DNA of 64,000 nt. It comes from Candidula unifasciata (lineage: Eukaryota; Mollusca; Gastropoda; Stylommatophora; Geomitridae). Under the pieces are notes generated by a model. That model saw only the letters and a list, made by a program, of their open reading frames with translations, was not told the origin of the DNA and ran no database searches. Location of the stretch: the NCBI GenBank assembly GCA_905116865.2, contig CAJHNH020003113.1, positions 402,893-466,892 of the forward strand. The letters are read 5' to 3'. Below are positions 58,090 through 64,000 of this stretch, in pieces (the first letter of the stretch is position 1; each line of letters opens with the position of its first letter). The position numbers and the translations under genes are program-made.

Positions 58090-58340
58090 TTGGCCGTGAT
58101 GAAGTGGCTAGAGGCTCGTTTGCGGATCAGAACGTCATGGGTTCAGGTACTGACGTAGCCAGATTTTTTTTTGCAAAAATGACCTTGAGTGGGTAGCAGG
58201 TAAAGTTCTGGTAAGTAAAATTGGCTGGAGTGACACTGACCCCATCACTCAGCGAGCGCCAATTAGTCTATAAAATATAGGTCTAACCCTATATACCTTA
58301 TTCACCTCAAGATGTGAAAAAAGTTGCTTTGCTTTTAAAT
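58090..58340 (+). mobile_element. SINE family D, plus strand
   Basis: GATGAAGTGGCTAGAGGC (A box region), ATGGGTTCAGGTACTG (B box), AAATGACCTTGAGTGGGTAG, TGGAGTGACACTGACCCC and TATAGGTCTAACCCTATAT. It gives the most complete 3' end of the family. Confidence 0.75.
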
Positions 58341-58369
58341 GACCCTTTTTTTAAATGTCATTTAGACAT

Positions 58370-58495
58370 ATGGCAGATGATGCTTAACTCATATTTTTAT
58401 AGACCAATCATCACAACATGCCAGGCACCCGAACTTCTCAGGACATTATCTGACATTTCAAGCTGGGTCACCTGGGATTGAAGGTCAATGAAACA
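58370..58495 (-). mobile_element. SINE family D, reverse
   Basis: TAGACCAATCATCACAACAT and TTCAAGCTGGGTCACCTGGG match the reverse of the family D body. It lies just after the plus-strand copy and forms a loose inverted pair. Confidence 0.55.
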
Positions 58496-58499
58496 TCTG

Positions 58500-58965
58500 T
58501 CTGGATACAGACTGAAACATCACACTCAGTGTAGAGTTACCATCATTTACCTTTCCTTAATGTTGCAACAATCCTAACTAATGATATCAAACACAGACCA
58601 CATAACTCACACAGTCTGGAATGTGACAGGGATACAACATCATGAAATGTCACTTGAGTCTTTCCTTAAGGGAATATTATTTAGATTAAGAAAAAAAAAA
58701 AAAAAAAACCATACATGTGTCACCAGTGCTAAACTTGGGCACTAGGAAAACTTAAATATGTAAAATTGACACTTTCTAAATAAAAGAGATGTTTGAGGAA
58801 AGCAATGTAAGCTTATGTGATCAAATGAGACAGACTGTGGGAGACATCATTTATTAAAAAAGAATGAGACGCACAGGATCACTCACTGTCACAAATGCTA
58901 CATCAAATAAGAGTCAATAGGAGAGATAGGGGTGCTCAAGAATACAGAGTTACAATATCTTCTTC
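58500..58965. other. No gene recognised
   Basis: Only an A-run near 58690. Confidence 0.3.
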
Positions 58966-58969
58966 TTTG

Positions 58970-59235
58970 TTCACCAGCTGAAAGCTTCGGTAGAAAGTCC
59001 TGGTTGTTCGTCCATTTGTACTTTGGTTTTTCCCCCAGGGCCTGAGTTTTGCGTGTACAACCATTTTCTGGCTTATCTGTGTGCAGCTGGTTGTTCCCTG
59101 CTGCTGGGCCGATGCACTCCAAGTCTGGAGGAAGTCCCAAATTAGTTGACTCTTTCAACAAGCTTGTTGGGAGGCAGTGGGTCTATTCTTGTTTCCCCAA
59201 AAATGGGGCTCTAAAACCCGCACAGGAACAGTTAT
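58970..59235 (+). repeat. Dispersed repeat DR1, best copy
   Basis: Block order: TTCACCAGCTGAAAGC, GTTGTTCGTCCATTTG, CCTGAGTTTTGCGTGTAC, GTGTGCAGCTGGTTG, GCCGATGCACTCCAAG, ACAAGCTTGTTGGGAGGCAG, TGGGTCTATTCTTG and AAAACCCGCACAGG. No tRNA box or terminal inverted repeat is obvious and no protein is coded. Confidence 0.7.
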
Positions 59236-59630
59236 GATATTAAAGACATGAAGTGGTTTGACCATTTAGTATGCATGCAGCTAGGCCAAACTGTGTATGA
59301 GACCTTCTAAAGCAGAACATCTGGAAGCAGAAGGCAATACAAAGATAAAGGAAGATATCGACAGACAGCGTAGCTGAATCTCCTACAATAAAAAATAAAA
59401 CATAACGACAATTCAATTTACTCGAGAAAGCACAAGGAAATAGAGAAAACTCTGGCACTATGCAACGAAGTGGTTACAGTGCGATGATAAAAGAAGAAAG
59501 AAATACAACAGAATTTCAGTTAGTGATACCCTGTTCTTTCCCACAATTCTGATTCACAATGACGGATACTGATGAACATAAACCTACGTATGATTTGAAT
59601 GAGCTGACTCAAAAACATGAATGGCGCTAC
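59236..59630. other. No gene recognised
   Basis: No supported feature before the next array. Confidence 0.35.
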
Positions 59631-59631
59631 T

Positions 59632-60310
59632 GAATGCTACCTGATGCTACAAAACTGATGTGTATCTACTACCTGATGCTACCAAACTGTTGTGTATCTA
59701 CTACCTGATGCTACCAAACTGATGTGTATCTACTACCTGATGCTACCAAACTGATGTGTATCTACTACCTGATGCTACCAAACTGACGTGTATCTACTAC
59801 CTGATGCTACCAAACTGACATGTATCTACTACCTGATGCTACCAAACTGATGTGTATCTACTACCTGATGCTACCAAACTGACATGTATCTACTACCTGA
59901 TGCTACAAAACTGATGTGTATCCACTACCTGATGCTACCAAACTGACATGTATCTACTACCTGATGCTACCAAACTGATGTGTATCTACTACCTGATGCT
60001 ACCAAACTGATGTGTATCTACTACCTGATGCTACCAAACTGACATGTATCTACTACCTGATTCTACCAAACTGATGTGTATCTACTACCTGATGCTACCA
60101 AACTGATGTGTATCTACTACCTGATGCTCCCAAACTGATGTGTATCTACTACCTGATGCTACCAAACTGATGTGTATCTACTACCTGATGCTACCAAACT
60201 GATGTGTATCTACTACCTGATGCTACCAAACTGATGTGTATCTACTACCTGATGCTACCAAACTGATGTGTATCTACTACCTGATGCTCCCAAACTGACG
60301 TGTATCTATC
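59632..60310. repeat. 32-bp minisatellite, about 21 copies
   Basis: Key words CTACCTGATGCTACCAAACT and GATGTGTATCTA. Variants GACATG and GACGTG replace GATGTG in scattered copies. Confidence 0.95.
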
Positions 60311-60314
60311 TTGG

Positions 60315-61040
60315 TGTGATCGATGGGTTTGTAAACACCAATGACCTTCTGAGCTATGCTAATGGTAGTTTTTACACTGGTAGGGGGGTCTCCCATTTAA
60401 GTCAGTCAAGAGATAGGAATGAAGACTATGACAGACCTAAACTCACTGGGTTGTAGGTAAAGGGGAAGGTCAAAAACTAGGGATAGTAAATAGAAAAAAT
60501 GCTTGCTGAAACCAGATGCACTGAGTCATAACTCTGACAGAAAAAAAAAAAAACCAGTGTATTTTGCTTTATGATGTCTGTCTGCTAAATGATGGTCAGA
60601 AAACATCTTATATTTATTCGCATTGAGAAAAATAATGCAAAAATTATGGATGAAAATAAAACCCAACACAAGAGTGGTTGGAAGTGTAAGCAAAAATGAA
60701 TGATGGTAAAATCAATCAGTAAAATAGATAAATGACTAATAATCTATGGATAATTATAAAAACTGGCTTATAATTATAACATTTATCTCTCTTCTTCATC
60801 CAGTTTCTTCTAAATCCTTCTTGATCTTGTCAGTATTTTTAATTTCACTCCCTCTTTATTCTCCTATTACAAGCATCTTTCATGCACACAAACATTTACA
60901 AATATATTTTGCCATATGTCAGACTTGAAATTAGCAGTCAGTCTTTTGCAAAACAGGTAACGACATTGTTCATCTAGTTCACCAGTTAGCAGGAGGCAGC
61001 TGAACGAGTCATAGTTCTATTCATTCAAGAATTGAATGTT
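60315..61040. other. No gene recognised
   Basis: No supported element. Confidence 0.35.
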
Positions 61041-61043
61041 GAA

Positions 61044-61370
61044 TTAAGAACTGACATTACAGCACTTGGGACACTTCCATAAGTACTCCGTTCCCATTGT
61101 CAGCAGCAAGCAAAGAGTTATAATTTCATTGGTACCAGTAACAATGTGTGATTGTATGTCCATCTCATCCTTCCCCTGAGTGTTGAGTGTTGGCCAAATT
61201 CCCTGGTAACTCCCTGGAGTGCCATTCTCATTAGATCGTAATGATCTATCTATCTGCGCCTCCGCACTGTTCACTATTCCTTCAAGAAATGTAATCAAAC
61301 TAAAATAATCAACATCATCAAGTGCTCTGCTAATAGATCATGCTTCTCCATACGTTCCGATCTCCAGCAG
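61044..61370 (-). mobile_element. RNase H-region LINE fragment, second family
   Basis: The minus strand encodes FLEGIVNSAEAQIDRSLRSN, then HIVTGTNEIITLCLLLTMG and YLWKCPKCC. It parallels NQIVTGTISIGTLRWLLKM and WECPECC at 23346-23600. Truncated and decayed. Confidence 0.5.
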
Positions 61371-61639
61371 GATGTATCAGTTGTGTGTGGACACTTTACC
61401 TGCCAGGTCAACAGCTATGAAGAACTTTCTCTCATTGTCTTTATTTGTCTCTCTTTCAGTTTATCTTTTCAGCTGTCACATGTTCCAGTTTTTCTCACTT
61501 AAAAATGTGGCCAGAAAACAAAACATGATGTTGCCTCCTGATTTTGGTGGCAAGTTGTTTCTTTGTCCACAAAATTTCAATATAAGGACATGTATTGAGG
61601 TTGATTCACAGATCCACTGCAAATGCTATGGACTAGGTG

Positions 61640-61705
61640 CAGTTCTGGGATTCAAACCCACACACTCACTACACCAGTGTACTTCCCAGTGGCGTTGGCG
61701 ACTTT
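61640..61705 (-). repeat. tRNA-like SINE head
   Basis: The reverse complement has TGGTGTAGTGAG (A-box-like) and GGGTTTGAATCCCAG (B box). Confidence 0.4.
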
Positions 61706-61924
61706 TCTCATAGCACAATTTGACACTAGTGTCTGGAAAGACAGCAAGGTGCCATCAATAACTGATGCTTGAACTTATACTAGAATCATATTATTGACAG
61801 TGTCTCTCATTACACATTTAGGCATCACTATTTTATTTTATGATAACACCGAAACACTAATTTCCTTTTCACACACAGAAGTGTCAAGCGAACAAACTAC
61901 AAACAGAATGAAAATAAATGAGGA

Positions 61925-62035
61925 GTGACTGGTAGAGAAGTTAGCTATGTGCTTATTTGGAGATCCAAGTTTGAACCCCCATTAGGGTGACAGAGTTTTG
62001 TTCGCTGGGGACAAAAGTTACAATTATTTACCTGG
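61925..62035 (+). mobile_element. tRNA-derived SINE fragment
   Basis: TGGTAGAGAAGTTAGC (A box region) and CCAAGTTTGAACCCCC (B box) are spaced as in a tRNA. A GGTGACAGAGTTTTGTTCG body follows and meets the 60-bp array. Confidence 0.5.
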
Positions 62036-62040
62036 AAATG

Positions 62041-63180
62041 CACTAGTTATGCTGTGCTGGGTCCCCAGACTCAAGACCCACCTGTTCTACACTGCCCTGA
62101 CACTAGCCATGCTGTGCTAGGTCCCCAGACTCAAGACCCACCTGTTCTACACTGCCCTGACACTAGCCATGCTGTGCGAGGTCCCCAGACTCAAGACCCA
62201 CCTGTTCTACACTGCCCTGACACTAGCCATGCTGTGCTAGGTCCCCAGACTCAAGACCCACCTGTTCTACACTGCCCTGACACTAGCCATGCTGTGCTAG
62301 GTCCCCAGACTCAAGACCCACCTGTTCTACACTGCCCTGACACTAGCCATGCTGTGCTAGGTCCCCAGACTCAAGACCCACCTGTTCTACACTGCCCTGA
62401 CACTAGCCATGCTGTGCTAGGTCCCCAGACTCAAGACCCACCTGTTCTACACTGCCCTGACACTAGCCATGCTGTGCTAGGTCCCCAGACTCAAGACCCA
62501 CCTGTTCTACACTGCCCTGACACTAGCCATGCTGTGCTAGGTCCCCAGACTCAAGACCCACCTGTTCTACACTGCCCTGACACTAGCCATGCTGTGCTAG
62601 GTCCCCAGACACAAGACCCACCTGTTCTACACTGCCCTGACACTAGCCATGCTGTGCTAGGTCCCCAGACTCAAGACCCACCTGTTCTACACTGCCCTGA
62701 CACTAGCCATGCTGTGCTAGGTCCCCAGACTCAAGACCCACCTGTTCTACACTGCCCTGACACTAGCCATGCTGTGCTAGGTCCCCAGACACAAGACCCA
62801 CCTGTTCTACACTGCCCTGACACTAGCCATGCTGTGCTAGGTCCCCAGACTCAAGACCCACCTGTTCTACACTGCCCTGACACTAGCCATGCTGTGCTAG
62901 GTCCCCAGACTCAAGACCCACCTGTTCTACAATGCCCTGACACTGGCCATGCTGTGCTAGGTCCCCAGACTCAAGACCCACCTGTTCTACACTGCCCTGA
63001 CACTAGCCATGCTGTGCTAGGTCCCCAGACTCAAGACCCACCTGTTCTACACTGCCCTGACACTAGCCATGCTGTGCTAGGTCCCCAGACTCAAGACCCA
63101 CCTGTTCTACACTGCCCTGACACTAGCCATGCCGTGCTAGGTCCCCAGACTCAAGACCCACCTGTTCTACACTGCCCTAC
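62041..63180. repeat. 60-bp minisatellite, 19 nearly identical copies
   Basis: The period is exactly 60, key words GCTAGGTCCCCAGACTCAAG and ACCCACCTGTTCTACACTGC. Only a handful of substitutions occur across 1.1 kb. The forward frame stays open for about 400 codons (AVLGPQTQDPPVLHCPDTSH repeated) because the unit is a multiple of three. I do not treat it as a gene. Confidence 0.97.
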
Positions 63181-63339
63181 ACAGTGGTCAATGCAGACAG
63201 TGAAGTCATCATTATCCTGTTGTGCCATTATATTTCACTTATGGCTTGCAGTCTGTTTCTCCAGTCTGTTCTAAACTGTGCCATTGCTTTGATATCACGG
63301 ATGGAGTCCAGTCCACACCTCTAGCTCCTCTTATCAATG

Positions 63340-64000
63340 ATCACCTTAGAGTTTATTTTGGACATCCTTGTATCCTCAGTATCTCTATTTCCCATTTCAG
63401 TGCCTGTTTAGTGATTCTTTGTTCGTCTCTTCTCACAATGTGTCCAATATAGTCCCATCTCCTCTGTCTTATGACTGTTGATAATACTGACTGCCCAGAA
63501 GTTTCTCTTATTTCTTCACTCCTCTTAAATTCATCCCATTTTTTGTGCATGATTTTTTCCCGCAGACATTTATTTTCGAATGCATTTAACTTTTATTGCA
63601 TATCTTTGATAGTTCTCAGACTTCCACTGGTATATGTTAAAAGAGAATTAGAAAAGAGAATTAGTAACTTGGTTCTAAAACTATAAATTTAAGAGTTAAA
63701 TATTTTATTCAAGCTGCTAAAAACTGCCGATGCTTCACCAATGTGAGTCATAATTTCGTTCTTTGTGTTTTCTTGACTTTCAATTAACTATCTAATAAGT
63801 AAATATATCTGTGGCTCTATTTCTCTTTGTATCTAGCGTTAAGTCCACCTGATATGCTTTTGGTGTCCTCAATTATTTGTATTTTCATAACTTATTTCAA
63901 GTCCAGTGTTTGATGCTACTTGTGCCAAATCATCTCTTTTTCTTTGCAGGTCATTGTTGTCTTTACTTAGCATAACAAAATCAACAGCAAAATCAAGATC
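63340..64000 (-). mobile_element. RTE LINE relic running off the window edge
   Basis: The minus strand starts at the edge with DLDFAVDFVMLSKDNNDL and NTGLEIS, the region of the RT catalytic motif (family pattern LxFADD). After stops come NAFENKCLREKIMHKKW, RRWDYIGHIVRRDEQRITKQ and ALKWEIE. In this copy one catalytic Asp appears as Val (FAVD). It is an inactive RTE relic; the 5' part lies beyond the window. Confidence 0.8.

Noticed and set aside
62054..63274. 406-codon open frame as a protein gene
   Set aside because: It is 19 copies of an exact 60-bp tandem unit with no unique domain, splice or promoter support; a stop-free unit whose length is a multiple of three explains it.

Overview
The window is animal nuclear DNA: spliced exons with GT-AG introns, LINE retrotransposons, tRNA-derived SINEs, small DNA transposons and very many tandem repeats. 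The mix of BovB-like RTE LINEs, RNase H-bearing I/Nimbus-like LINEs and an AUTS2-family gene fits an invertebrate, most plausibly a mollusc or another lophotrochozoan. The species cannot be fixed from the sequence, and nothing suggests a prokaryote or plasmid.

The one host gene I can support is the 3' part of an AUTS2/FBRSL1/tay-family gene on the + strand. Six exons (3983-4069, 14174-14408, 16716-16781, 20295-20369, 24074-24254, 26122-27247) join in one frame through matching phases (0, 1, 1, 1, 2) into 590 codons including the stop. The 5' end of the gene lies upstream of the window or was not recognised.

Layout. 1-3.5 kb: LINE scraps and unassigned DNA. 3.5-5.4 kb: first exon between a 34-bp and a 45-bp minisatellite. 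5.4-14 kb (intron): arrays, a TA-flanked DNA transposon, and an RTE LINE whose ORF holds a 1.9-kb minisatellite. 14-27.2 kb: remaining exons, with introns holding 30-bp, 22-bp and 35-bp arrays, a TTAA-flanked MITE, an RTE LINE, an RNase H LINE and a 426-bp foldback element. 27.2-32 kb: 3' UTR or flank with a 45-bp array split by a SINE, then a 2.5-kb minisatellite. 32-64 kb: no host gene seen. It holds a large decayed LINE with two internal arrays (35.5-39.2 kb), several SINE families, a hAT-like MITE, a nested LINE insertion with a perfect 10-bp target duplication, two 60-bp arrays (52.2-55.3 and 62.0-63.2 kb) and an RTE LINE running off the right edge.

The main theme is repeated local birth of minisatellites from sequence of known origin: a 3' splice site, LINE reading frames and a dispersed repeat. 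I found no new multi-gene system. Many long open frames here are by-products of tandem units whose length is a multiple of three.
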